Below, piece by piece: positions 6,901 through 14,227 of a stretch of 21,011 nucleotides of DNA. The number at the start of each line of letters is the position of its first letter. Positions within the stretch are counted from its first letter, which is position 1. Source of the stretch: JALOAP01 sp964632355 (GTDB lineage Bacteria > Chloroflexota > Dehalococcoidia > Tepidiformales > Tepidiformaceae); assembly GCA_964632355.1 (NCBI GenBank), contig CAZWBW010000047.1, forward strand, positions 1 to 21,011, in the 5' to 3' direction. The notes below the pieces were generated by a model. That model was not told the origin of the DNA. It searched no databases and saw nothing but the letters and a program-made list of their open reading frames with translations. The translations under genes and the position numbers were made by a program.

Positions 6901-7563
6901 CTACCCGGCGCGCTCGGGTTCGAGCCCGCCGCGGTCTTCGATCTCCCAGGCATGGTCGAGGACGTGCCAGGCAATGCGGCGGACGGCGTAGCGCAACAGC
7001 CAGCCCCGGCCATCCTCGCGTGCCGATTGCGCGGACCGGATGACGCGCAGGATGTCGTCGTGGAGGGCGGTGATGGCGGCGCGGTCGTCGAACTGCGGCT
7101 CGCGGTGACGCACGCCGATGTTGCGGGCGTAGGACGTCTCGGCAGCAAGAACGTGCTGGAGGACCTTGTCGCGGTCGCGGCCGCCACCCCGGGGACCCTT
7201 CGCGAGCTCGGCGGGCGCGCGGGATGCGGCGCGATCGAGCGCGCGCCAGGAGGCGGCGACGAGCTCCGCGAGCCGTTCGGCCTCCCCAGGGGCCAGCGGA
7301 TCGCTGTCCCGGGCGGCGGGATGGCCCGGCGCGCCGAAGTCGGTAGTACCGCTCCCCTTCACGCGTTCGACAATTTCCGGCGACAGATCGGCGGGCGAAA
7401 GCTCGAACCCGGCGTCGGCCGCGACAACGGCGTAGCGCGGCGCGTAGGCGACGAGCGATTCGAGCGCCGCGGCTTCGGTCTTGCCAGAGCGGCACCAGCC
7501 GGGCCAATCGTAGGCACAGGCAAAGGTTCGCTTCGAACCCTCTTCGAGGTAGACGGTGAGCAT
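6901..7563 (-). CDS. HicB-like N-terminus plus DinB-like four-helix domain protein
   Basis: A 220-residue soluble protein, function unknown. The first 50 or so residues (VYLEE...TFACAYDWPGWCRSGKTEAAALESL) match the HicB-type pattern: a strand with aromatic/acidic residues, a conserved PG, a G-x-T turn, and an Ala/Leu-rich helix. The C-terminal part (about 90-212) resembles the DinB/DUF664 four-helix bundle. Its usual metal-binding histidines appear as H137 (KVLQHVL) and H200/H204 (RIAWHVLDHAWEIE), the H-x3-H helix typical of the family. DinB-fold proteins include thiol-dependent transferases and bind divalent metal. The start at ATG 7563 is chosen because the conserved region begins there. 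A longer reading to 7656 would cross the divergent promoter and has low-complexity sequence. There is no clear Shine-Dalgarno; translation may be leaderless. Confidence 0.75.
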   Translation of the reverse strand: MLTVYLEEGSKRTFACAYDWPGWCRSGKTEAAALESLVAYAPRYAVVAADAGFELSPADLSPEIVERVKGSGTTDFGAPGHPAARDSDPLAPGEAERLAELVAASWRALDRAASRAPAELAKGPRGGGRDRDKVLQHVLAAETSYARNIGVRHREPQFDDRAAITALHDDILRVIRSAQSAREDGRGWLLRYAVRRIAWHVLDHAWEIEDRGGLEPERAG

Positions 7564-7637
7564 GCGTCGAATTGTGCACGGCGACCGGCGCATTTCATAG
7601 CGGGATGGCACTGCGGTCGCGGGGCTATGATGCATGT
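7564..7637. promoter_or_regulatory. divergent promoter region
   Basis: A 74-base gap between divergently transcribed genes. On the + strand TATGAT (7626-7631) ends six bases before ATG 7638. On the - strand CACAAT ends seven bases before ATG 7563. Both fit leaderless transcription, in which the start codon is at or next to the transcription start. No good -35 hexamer is visible for either direction. Confidence 0.45.
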
Positions 7638-8399
7638 ATGGGACGGGGCGAGACACGCCGGAGACTGCGGCGGGGCGTCATCCCCACGACTATCCGGGGA
7701 TGCCTGTTCGACCTCGATGGCGTGTTGACGAAAACCGCCCGGGTTCACGAAGCAGCCTGGAAGCGGATGTTCGACGACTTCCTGCGGGAGCGGGAGGGCG
7801 AAAGCTTCCGGCCGTTTGAGCATGACGAGTACCTGCGGTACGTGGACGGGCGACTGCGGCTCGATGGCGTACGGCGCTTTCTCGAATCTCGGGACATTGC
7901 GTTACCCGAGGGGTCGCCAGCCGACACTGCCGACATGGATACCGTTCATGGCCTCGCGGCGCGCAAGAACGGGTACTTTCTCGATGCGCTGCGGCGGGAC
8001 GGCGTGGAGGTGTACGCGGAATCGGTGCAATTCGTCGAGGCCGTTCGAGCGGCGGAGTTCCGAACCGCCGTGGTGACGGCCAGCCGCAACTGCAGCGAAG
8101 TGCTGGAAGCGGCAGGGCTGGTGGGCCTGTTCGAAGTCCAAATCGATGGGAACGTGGCACACCGAGAAGGGCTGCGAGGGAAACCGGAACCCGATACATT
8201 CCTGGCTGCGGCCCGGGCACTTGGTTTGAGTGCCGCGGCAAGCGCTGTGTTCGAAGATGCTGAAGCCGGAGTTGAGGCAGGGCGACGCGGTGCGTTCGGC
8301 TGGGTGGTGGGCGTGGACCGCACCGGGAACGCGAAGGCATTACGCGAGCGCGGTGCAGATATAGTGGTGGGGGACCTTGGCGAGTTGTTGGAGGACTGA
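7638..8399 (+). CDS. HAD-superfamily beta-phosphoglucomutase-like enzyme
   Basis: A 253-residue cytoplasmic phosphotransferase, predicted to turn beta-glucose 1-phosphate into glucose 6-phosphate. HAD motif I is FDLDGVLT with nucleophile D25 and acid/base D27. T33 and H37 sit where beta-phosphoglucomutase has its conserved Thr and His (D-G-V-x-T-x-T-x3-H). Motif II is VVTAS (S149), motif III Lys is K182 in GKPEPDTF, and motif IV is VFEDAEAG (E206, D207). The cap domain carries YVDGRLRLDGVRRFLESR (68-85), characteristic of the mycobacterial Rv3400 group. Start ATG 7638 is chosen because sequence upstream is not conserved-looking and TATGAT sits six bases before it. The stop overlaps the next start by one base (TGATG), so the two enzymes are translationally coupled, and the neighbour would make the substrate. 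Confidence 0.9.
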   Translation: MGRGETRRRLRRGVIPTTIRGCLFDLDGVLTKTARVHEAAWKRMFDDFLREREGESFRPFEHDEYLRYVDGRLRLDGVRRFLESRDIALPEGSPADTADMDTVHGLAARKNGYFLDALRRDGVEVYAESVQFVEAVRAAEFRTAVVTASRNCSEVLEAAGLVGLFEVQIDGNVAHREGLRGKPEPDTFLAAARALGLSAAASAVFEDAEAGVEAGRRGAFGWVVGVDRTGNAKALRERGADIVVGDLGELLED

Positions 8400-10765
8400 T
8401 GATCGGTAGCGGGATTTTCACCGTCGAGCCGTGGGCAGTGACGGAGCCGGAGCTCCACCTGGACCTGCTAGGCGAAACCGAGTCGATCTTCAGTCTTTCG
8501 AACGGACACATCGGGCTCCGCGGCAACCTGGACGAGGGCGAGCCCCATATTGCCCCTGGCACCTATCTGAACGGCTTCTACGAGACGCTTCCATTGCCTT
8601 ACGCGGAAACCGGGTATGGCTACCCGGAACAGGGGCAGTCGCTCATCAACGTGACGGACGGGAAGATCACCCGCCTGCTCATCGATGACGAGTTGTTCGA
8701 CGTTCGCCACGGGACGCTCAAGCGGCACATCCGCACGCTCGATATGCGCGCGGGCGTCCTACGGCGCGAGGTGGAATGGGTCTCGGCGGCGGGCCAGGGT
8801 GTGCGAGTTCGCACCACGCGGCTCGTGTCGTTCGTGCACCGGGCGATCGCGGCGGTGCGGATGGAGGTGGAGCCCATCGACGATGCCGCCCGCGTCGTAG
8901 TGCAGTCGGTGCTCATCCCGAACGAACCGCTGGCCGAGCGGCGGGATGATCCGCGGGCGGCCGCCGCGCTCCGGGCGCCGCTCGTCTGCGATTACGTCTA
9001 CCAGAACGGGAGCGAGGTTTCGCTCGGGCACCACACGCAGGGGAGCGGCCTCCGGATGGCCGCGGGCCTCGACCACGTCATCGACGGGCCGCCGGGAACC
9101 GAGCATAGTGCGGAAGCCCGCGACGACCTTGGCCGTGTGACTATCAGCACCGAACTGAAGCCGGGCGAGAAGCTGACGGTCGTGAAGTTCATGGCGTACG
9201 CGTGGTCGAGCGTCCGTTCGATGCCGTCGCTGCGTGACCAGGTCGACGCGGCGCTGGCGGCGGCGCGGCACACCGGCTGGGACGGGCTGGTGAGGGGACA
9301 GCGGGAGTACCTCGACCAGTTCTGGCGCCACGCGATCGTCGAAATCGATGGCGACCCGGTACTGCAGCAGGCCATCCGGTTCGCGCTGTTCCAGGTGATC
9401 CAGTCGGCCGCCCGCGCGGAGAAGCGCGCGATTCCCGCAAAGGGCCTCACAGGCCGTGGGTACGACGGTCACACGTTCTGGGACCAGGAGATGTACGTGC
9501 TGCCGGTGCTCACGTACACGTCGCCGAACGCCGCGCGCGACGCGCTGTTGTGGCGCCATTCGACGCTGCCCCAGGCGAAGCAACGCGCGAAGGAGTTACG
9601 GCTCCAGGGGGCGGCGTTCCCGTGGAGAACGATCGGGGGGAGCGAGTGCTCCGGGTACTGGCCGGCGGGTACGGCGGCGTTCCACGTGAACGCCGACATC
9701 GCCGAAGCCGTTCGCCGGTATGTGCGGGCCACGGGCGACGAAGAGTTCGGGATGGGGCCCGGGTTCGACCTTGTCATCGAGACCGCGCGCCTCTGGGCTT
9801 CGCTCGGCCACCACGACGCCGAGGGCAATTTCCGCATCGACGGGGTGACCGGGCCGGACGAATATTCGGCGTTGGCGGACAACAACACGTTCACCAACCT
9901 GATGGCCGCGCGGAACCTCCGGGTTGCCGCGGACCTTGCGGAACAGTACCCGGTGCGGGCCGACGAACTGGGGGTCACTGCCACGGAGATCGCGGAGTGG
10001 CGGAAGGCCGCCGATACCATCGTGATCCCGTTCGACCACGAACAGGGAATCACCGCGCAGGCGGAAGGATTCACGCGCTACCGCAGGTGGGACTTCGAGG
10101 CGACGCCGCATACGGACTACCCGCTGCTCCTGCACTACCCGTACTACCTCCTGTACTCGAGCCAGGTGGTGAAGCAGGCGGACCTGGTGTTCGCGCTGTA
10201 CATTTGCAGCGAGTGCTTCTCGGACGAGCAGAAGCGCAGGGACTTCGAGTACTACGAAGCAATTACGGTGCGCGACTCGACGCTTTCGGCGTGCATCCAG
10301 GCGATCGTCGCGGCGGAAGTGGGGTACCTCGACCTCGCGTACCAGTACGTGCGGGAATCGGCGCTGGTCGACCTGGCACGTATCGCCGGGAACACGGAGG
10401 ACGGGCTGCATCTCGCGTCGCTAGCGGGGAGCTGGCTCGGGGTTGTCGCCGGGTTCGGCGGCATGCGCGACCACGGCGAGGTGCTCTCATTCGCGCCGCG
10501 GCTCCCACGGCAGCTGCAGCGTGTCGCATTCCACCTGCGATTCAAGGACAACTGCCTGCGGGTAGAGATCACGCCCGAAGAGGTCCGCTACACACTCATG
10601 GAGGGGTCGGGCCTCGAGTTCGATCACGTCGGTACGCGGCTCTCGATCAGGGTCGGCGAACCGATCGTGATGAAGCCCGCCCCGGTCTACAAACCCGACC
10701 CGCCGGGGGCAGCGCCGCCACCGGGCCGTGCACCACTCCAGTGGGGCATCGGGCGAGAGGGCTAG
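8399..10765 (+). CDS. glycoside hydrolase family 65 disaccharide phosphorylase (trehalose/maltose/kojibiose-type)
   Basis: A 788-residue cytoplasmic enzyme. GH65 phosphorylases cleave an alpha-linked glucobiose with phosphate, inverting to beta-glucose 1-phosphate plus glucose. Domains: N-terminal beta-sandwich (about 1-270), linker helices, (alpha/alpha)6 barrel (about 320-690) and C-terminal beta-sheet domain (about 695-760). Visible family motifs are HTFWDQEMY (358-366), the general acid E488 in GVTGPDEYS (482-490), VVKQADLV (590-597) and EDGLHLASLAGSW (667-679). The residue after GPDEY is Ser; well-studied phosphorylases often have His there. Trehalose, maltose, kojibiose or nigerose specificity cannot be decided by eye. 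Start ATG 8399 has GGAGG at 8390-8394. The coupled upstream HAD gene supports phosphorolysis rather than hydrolysis. The last 25 residues are Pro/Gly-rich and probably disordered. Confidence 0.9.
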   Translation: MIGSGIFTVEPWAVTEPELHLDLLGETESIFSLSNGHIGLRGNLDEGEPHIAPGTYLNGFYETLPLPYAETGYGYPEQGQSLINVTDGKITRLLIDDELFDVRHGTLKRHIRTLDMRAGVLRREVEWVSAAGQGVRVRTTRLVSFVHRAIAAVRMEVEPIDDAARVVVQSVLIPNEPLAERRDDPRAAAALRAPLVCDYVYQNGSEVSLGHHTQGSGLRMAAGLDHVIDGPPGTEHSAEARDDLGRVTISTELKPGEKLTVVKFMAYAWSSVRSMPSLRDQVDAALAAARHTGWDGLVRGQREYLDQFWRHAIVEIDGDPVLQQAIRFALFQVIQSAARAEKRAIPAKGLTGRGYDGHTFWDQEMYVLPVLTYTSPNAARDALLWRHSTLPQAKQRAKELRLQGAAFPWRTIGGSECSGYWPAGTAAFHVNADIAEAVRRYVRATGDEEFGMGPGFDLVIETARLWASLGHHDAEGNFRIDGVTGPDEYSALADNNTFTNLMAARNLRVAADLAEQYPVRADELGVTATEIAEWRKAADTIVIPFDHEQGITAQAEGFTRYRRWDFEATPHTDYPLLLHYPYYLLYSSQVVKQADLVFALYICSECFSDEQKRRDFEYYEAITVRDSTLSACIQAIVAAEVGYLDLAYQYVRESALVDLARIAGNTEDGLHLASLAGSWLGVVAGFGGMRDHGEVLSFAPRLPRQLQRVAFHLRFKDNCLRVEITPEEVRYTLMEGSGLEFDHVGTRLSIRVGEPIVMKPAPVYKPDPPGAAPPPGRAPLQWGIGREG

Positions 10766-10797
10766 CGCGCCACGACGCTCCAACGGGGCCGGGTTCA

Positions 10798-10820
10798 CCG
10801 TGCGGACGGCCGCAGCACGG
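10798..10820. repeat. short inverted repeat ahead of the Ca2+-ATPase gene
   Basis: CCGTGC (10798-10803) and its complement GCACGG (10815-10820) enclose 11 bases. It is followed by no T-run, so it is a poor intrinsic terminator for the GH65 gene. It lies about 28-50 bases before the ATPase start, where an operator could act. The rest of the 82-base gap (10766-10847) shows only the -10-like element. Confidence 0.3.
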
Positions 10821-10836
10821 GAGGTTCCCTGCGCGG

Positions 10837-10842
10837 TAGAGT
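10837..10842 (+). promoter_or_regulatory. candidate -10 element, leaderless start of the Ca2+-ATPase gene
   Basis: TAGAGT lies five bases before ATG 10848, the spacing expected if the transcript begins at the start codon. No strong Shine-Dalgarno is seen before this ATG. The -35 region is not recognisable. The same arrangement occurs at 7626-7640. Confidence 0.4.
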
Positions 10843-10847
10843 GAAGT

Positions 10848-13676
10848 ATGACCAGTGCGGACCCGCGAAGCGGCACAGCCGAAGAACCGTGGCTACGTGA
10901 CGCGGGTGAAGTCGCCGAGGCGCTGGGGGTCGACCCCGGACAGGGGCTTTCCAGCACCGAAGCCGAGAGCCGCCTGCAACGATTCGGACCGAACCAGCTC
11001 GACGCGGTGCGCCCGGCCCCCGAATGGCAGAAGTTCCTCAAGCAGTTCCGGGATCCGCTCATCTACCTGCTCGGCGTGGCGGTGGCCGTCTCGTTCGTGG
11101 CGTGGCTGGTCGAAGGCGCCGACGGCTTTCCGTTCGAATCGGTGGTCATCGTCGCCATCGTGGTGGCGAACGCCGTGCTGGGGTACGTGCAGGAGGCTCG
11201 CGCCGAGCAGGCTGTCGCGGCGCTCCAGCGCATGGCCGCGGCGACCGCGACGGTCGTCCGGGACGGGCAGACACGCACGGTGCCGGCCACGGATATCGTC
11301 CCGGGGGACGTCCTGTTGCTGTCGGAAGGCGATGCGGTCCCTGCGGACGGGCGGCTCCTCGAGTCTGCGTCGCTGAAGGTCGCGGAGGCTTCGCTGACGG
11401 GCGAAAGCGAGCCCGTGCTGAAAGATGCGGCGACGCTCGATGGCGACGTCGCGCTGGGCGACCGCCTGAACATGGTGTTCAGCGGGACGGGCGTTGCCAG
11501 CGGGCGCGGGCGAGCCGTGGTCACCGCCACCGGCATGCAGACAGAGATGGGCCGCATCGCGGAACTGCTGGAACGGACCGAACAGGACAAGACACCGTTG
11601 CAGCGCGAGGTCGGCTTCATCGGGCGGACGCTCGGGCTGGCGGTCATCGCGATCGCCATCATCGTGGTCGGCTCGATCCTGCTGACGTCGGACATCGGGT
11701 CGGCAACTGCGTTCGTCGACGTGCTGCTGGTTGGTGTGTCGCTCGCAGTTGCGGCGGTTCCCGAAGGGCTGCCGGCGGTGCTTTCGGTTGTGCTCGCGCT
11801 TGGTGTTCAGCGGATGGCGCGCGAGCGGGCGATTGTGAAGCGCTTGTCGTCGGTCGAAACGCTCGGTTCGGCGTCGGTGATTTGCACGGACAAGACGGGC
11901 ACGCTCACACGGAACGAGATGACCATCACGACCGTGGTCACGCCATCGGGCGAGGTATCGGTGACCGGTTCGGGGTACCGGCCGGAGGGCGAATTCCACG
12001 TCGACGGCCGCCGGCTCGGCGAGGAACCGGGCGACGCTGCGTTGCTGGAGGAGGTTCGCGCGGTGCTGGGCGCCGGCAGCCTGGCGAATAACGCAGTGCT
12101 CCGCGAGGACGGCGGCGAGTGGGTGGTGCAGGGCGACCCCACCGAGGCCGCGTTCCTGGTCGCGGAGGCGAAGCTCGGCATTACGGAGGCGCGCCAGCGG
12201 CGGTTCGACCGGATCGCGGAGGTGCCGTTCACCTCCGAGCGGAAGCTCATGAGCACGCTTCAGATCGATGCAGAACAGAAGGGCGAAGTCGTCGTGGCGA
12301 CCAAAGGGGCGCCCGATGTGCTGCTCGGGCGCTGCGTGAACGAGCGGGTGGGGACGGAGGTGCGGCCCCTCACGGAGGAGCGCCGAAAGGAGATCCGGGA
12401 GACGGTCGAGCGGCTGGCCGACGAGGCGCTTCGTCCGCTGGCGGTGGCGATGCGCGCGGTGCCCGGCGGCAACGGAGCAACCGTACGGGAAGGGGAATCG
12501 CTCGAAGCACTCGAACAGGAACTGACGTACCTCGGGCTGGTGGGAATCATCGACCCGCCGCGGGAGGAGGCGGGCGAGGCGATCGCCCAGGCGCACGGCG
12601 CCGGGATTCGCGTCCTGATGATCACCGGCGACCACCCGCGAACCGGTCTGCGAATCGCGACGGAGCTCGGACTCGTCGAACCGGGCGCTCGCGTGGTGAC
12701 CGGCACAGAACTGGAAAACATGAGCGACGACGCGCTCCGCGAGGCGGTGGCGGACGTTTCGGTATACGCACGTGTGGCGCCGCAGCACAAGCTGCGCATC
12801 GTGGATGCGCTGCAGTCGCGCCAGAACGTCGTCGCGATGACCGGGGACGGGGTGAACGATGCCCCGGCGCTCCGGGCCGCGGACATCGGCGTCGCGATGG
12901 GGATCACGGGCACCGATGTCTCGAAGGAAGCGGCGGACATGATCCTTTCGGACGACAACTTCGCGACGATCGTGGCGGCGGTGCGGGAGGGGCGGGCGAT
13001 CTTCGCGAACATCCGAAAGTTCCTTCGGTTCCTGCTCTCTTCGAACGTCGGCGAAGTGCTAACGATGTTCCTCGGCGTGCTGGCGGCCGGGTTCCTCGGG
13101 CTGGACGACGCGGGGGAAGCGATCGCGGTTCCGCTGCTCGCGACGCAGATCCTGTGGATCAACATGCTCACGGACACAGGGCCTGCGCTGGCACTCGGGC
13201 TCGATCCGCCACCCAACGACGTGATGAAGCATCCGCCGCGCCGCCTCGACGAGCGCGTGGTCGACCCGGAGATGATTCGCGGGATCGGGCTCGTGGGGCT
13301 CGTGATGGCGCTGGTCTCGCTCTTCGCGCTCGACCTGAAGCTACCCGGGGGCTTCGTGGACGGGTCGGGCACCATCGACGAAGCGCGGACGATGGCGTTC
13401 ACGACGCTGGTCCTGGCACAGCTGTACAACTGTCTGAACGCCCGCAGCGAAACGGTGAGCGCATTCCAGCAGCTGTTCACGAACCGGTGGCTCTGGGGCG
13501 CGATCGCCGTGTCGCTGGCGCTACAGGTGGCGGTGGTACACGTGCCGATTCTCAACGACGGGTTCCGCACCGTGCCGCTCTCGGCGAGTGAATGGCTGAT
13601 CTGCGCTGCGCTTGCGAGCGTTGTTCTCTGGGTGGACGAAGCTCGCAAGCTCATTCTTCGGTGGATGGCCCGGTAA
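10848..13676 (+). CDS. P2A-type (SERCA/PMCA-like) Ca2+-transporting P-type ATPase
   Basis: A 942-residue membrane pump coupling ATP hydrolysis to cation export, most likely Ca2+. Order: N-terminal cation-ATPase domain (about 15-75), TM1-2 (71-115), actuator domain with TGES at 184-187, TM3-4 with PEGLP at 305-309, phosphorylation site D348 in CTDKTGTLT, nucleotide-binding domain (about 365-590), hinge TGDGVNDAP starting at T665, then TM5-10 (about 725-940). Calcium ligands of SERCA have apparent counterparts: E306 (SERCA E309), N733 and E736 in SSNVGEV (N768, E771), and N772, T775 and D776 in WINMLTD (N796, T799, D800). Heavy-metal (P1B) signatures such as CPC and N-terminal CxxC are absent. 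It is followed 50 bases later by a VIT-family gene. Confidence 0.93.
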   Translation: MTSADPRSGTAEEPWLRDAGEVAEALGVDPGQGLSSTEAESRLQRFGPNQLDAVRPAPEWQKFLKQFRDPLIYLLGVAVAVSFVAWLVEGADGFPFESVVIVAIVVANAVLGYVQEARAEQAVAALQRMAAATATVVRDGQTRTVPATDIVPGDVLLLSEGDAVPADGRLLESASLKVAEASLTGESEPVLKDAATLDGDVALGDRLNMVFSGTGVASGRGRAVVTATGMQTEMGRIAELLERTEQDKTPLQREVGFIGRTLGLAVIAIAIIVVGSILLTSDIGSATAFVDVLLVGVSLAVAAVPEGLPAVLSVVLALGVQRMARERAIVKRLSSVETLGSASVICTDKTGTLTRNEMTITTVVTPSGEVSVTGSGYRPEGEFHVDGRRLGEEPGDAALLEEVRAVLGAGSLANNAVLREDGGEWVVQGDPTEAAFLVAEAKLGITEARQRRFDRIAEVPFTSERKLMSTLQIDAEQKGEVVVATKGAPDVLLGRCVNERVGTEVRPLTEERRKEIRETVERLADEALRPLAVAMRAVPGGNGATVREGESLEALEQELTYLGLVGIIDPPREEAGEAIAQAHGAGIRVLMITGDHPRTGLRIATELGLVEPGARVVTGTELENMSDDALREAVADVSVYARVAPQHKLRIVDALQSRQNVVAMTGDGVNDAPALRAADIGVAMGITGTDVSKEAADMILSDDNFATIVAAVREGRAIFANIRKFLRFLLSSNVGEVLTMFLGVLAAGFLGLDDAGEAIAVPLLATQILWINMLTDTGPALALGLDPPPNDVMKHPPRRLDERVVDPEMIRGIGLVGLVMALVSLFALDLKLPGGFVDGSGTIDEARTMAFTTLVLAQLYNCLNARSETVSAFQQLFTNRWLWGAIAVSLALQVAVVHVPILNDGFRTVPLSASEWLICAALASVVLWVDEARKLILRWMAR

Positions 13677-13726
13677 GGTTGTGCCCCGGTCGTGCCAGTG
13701 AGCGAGCCGGGAGCAGGGAGGGTGTA

Positions 13727-14227
13727 ATGACGACGGATGCGACCACTTCCAGCGACCGCGCTGCGCTGCTGAGCGGGGCGGGCTTCGGGCTCACCTCCGG
13801 TGTGCTCACGACACTTGGGCTCATCGTGGGGCTGCACTCCGGGACGGATTCGCGGACGGCAGTCGCGGCAGGTATTGCAACGGTCGCCATATCCGACGCC
13901 CTCTCGGACGCGCTCGGTATCCACGTTTCGCAGGAGTCATCCGGCGCGGATGCGCGGTCAGCGTGGATTGCGGCCGGGATGACGTTCGCGGGCAAGTTCC
14001 TGTTCGCGATGTCCTTCCTGCTGCCCGTACTCCTGCTGCCGCTCGGGGCCGCGGTGCTGGTTTCCATCGGCTGGGGGCTGACACTGCTGACGGGGTTCAG
14101 CTGGTGGATCGCCCGTCAGAACGACGACGACCCGAAGGCGGTAGTCGGCGAGCACCTGGCCATCGCCGTTGTGGTGCTGGTCGGGAGCCAGCTCGTGGGC
14201 ATGCTGATCGATTCGCTAACCGACTAG
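13727..14227 (+). CDS. short VIT1/CCC1-family membrane protein
   Basis: A 166-residue protein of the VIT1/CCC1 (DUF125-like) family, whose larger members move Fe2+ or Mn2+ into vacuoles or out of the cell. The family core GFGLTSGVLTTLGLIVGLHSG (split here as residues 19-39) and AISDALSDALGIH (54-66) are present. Hydrophobic segments are near 17-36, 44-66, 86-104, 106-127 and 143-163. It lacks the large cytoplasmic metal-binding insertion of plant VIT1 and is close to short bacterial/archaeal forms of about this length. Start ATG 13727 has GGGAGGG at 13716-13722, 4 bases upstream; an in-frame reading back to 13592 overlaps the ATPase gene and has no such site. Its metal, and whether it acts with the ATPase, are not known. 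Its TAG stop lies in the CTAG shared with the opposing gene. Confidence 0.85.
   Translation: MTTDATTSSDRAALLSGAGFGLTSGVLTTLGLIVGLHSGTDSRTAVAAGIATVAISDALSDALGIHVSQESSGADARSAWIAAGMTFAGKFLFAMSFLLPVLLLPLGAAVLVSIGWGLTLLTGFSWWIARQNDDDPKAVVGEHLAIAVVVLVGSQLVGMLIDSLTD
14224..14227. other. CTAG palindrome shared by two convergent stop codons
   Basis: TAG at 14225-14227 ends the VIT-family gene on the + strand. The complement of CTA at 14224-14226 is the TAG that ends PabB-PabC on the - strand. The two genes therefore overlap by four bases, with no room for a terminator between them. Confidence 0.95.

Noticed and set aside
5314..7728. An 804-codon open frame on the + strand, antisense to the MMPL and DinB-like genes
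   Set aside because: Its translation is low-complexity and charge-rich (Arg/Asp/Glu/Gly/His), matches no family I know and mirrors two strongly supported genes on the other strand. Long antisense frames are expected at this GC content.
10893..12788. A 631-codon open frame antisense to the Ca2+-ATPase gene
   Set aside because: Arg/His-rich with no domain; the sense strand carries every P-type ATPase motif.
13592..13726. Longer start for the VIT-family protein inside the ATPase gene
   Set aside because: The extra sequence is an out-of-frame read of the ATPase C-terminus, and ATG 13727 has a strong ribosome binding site.
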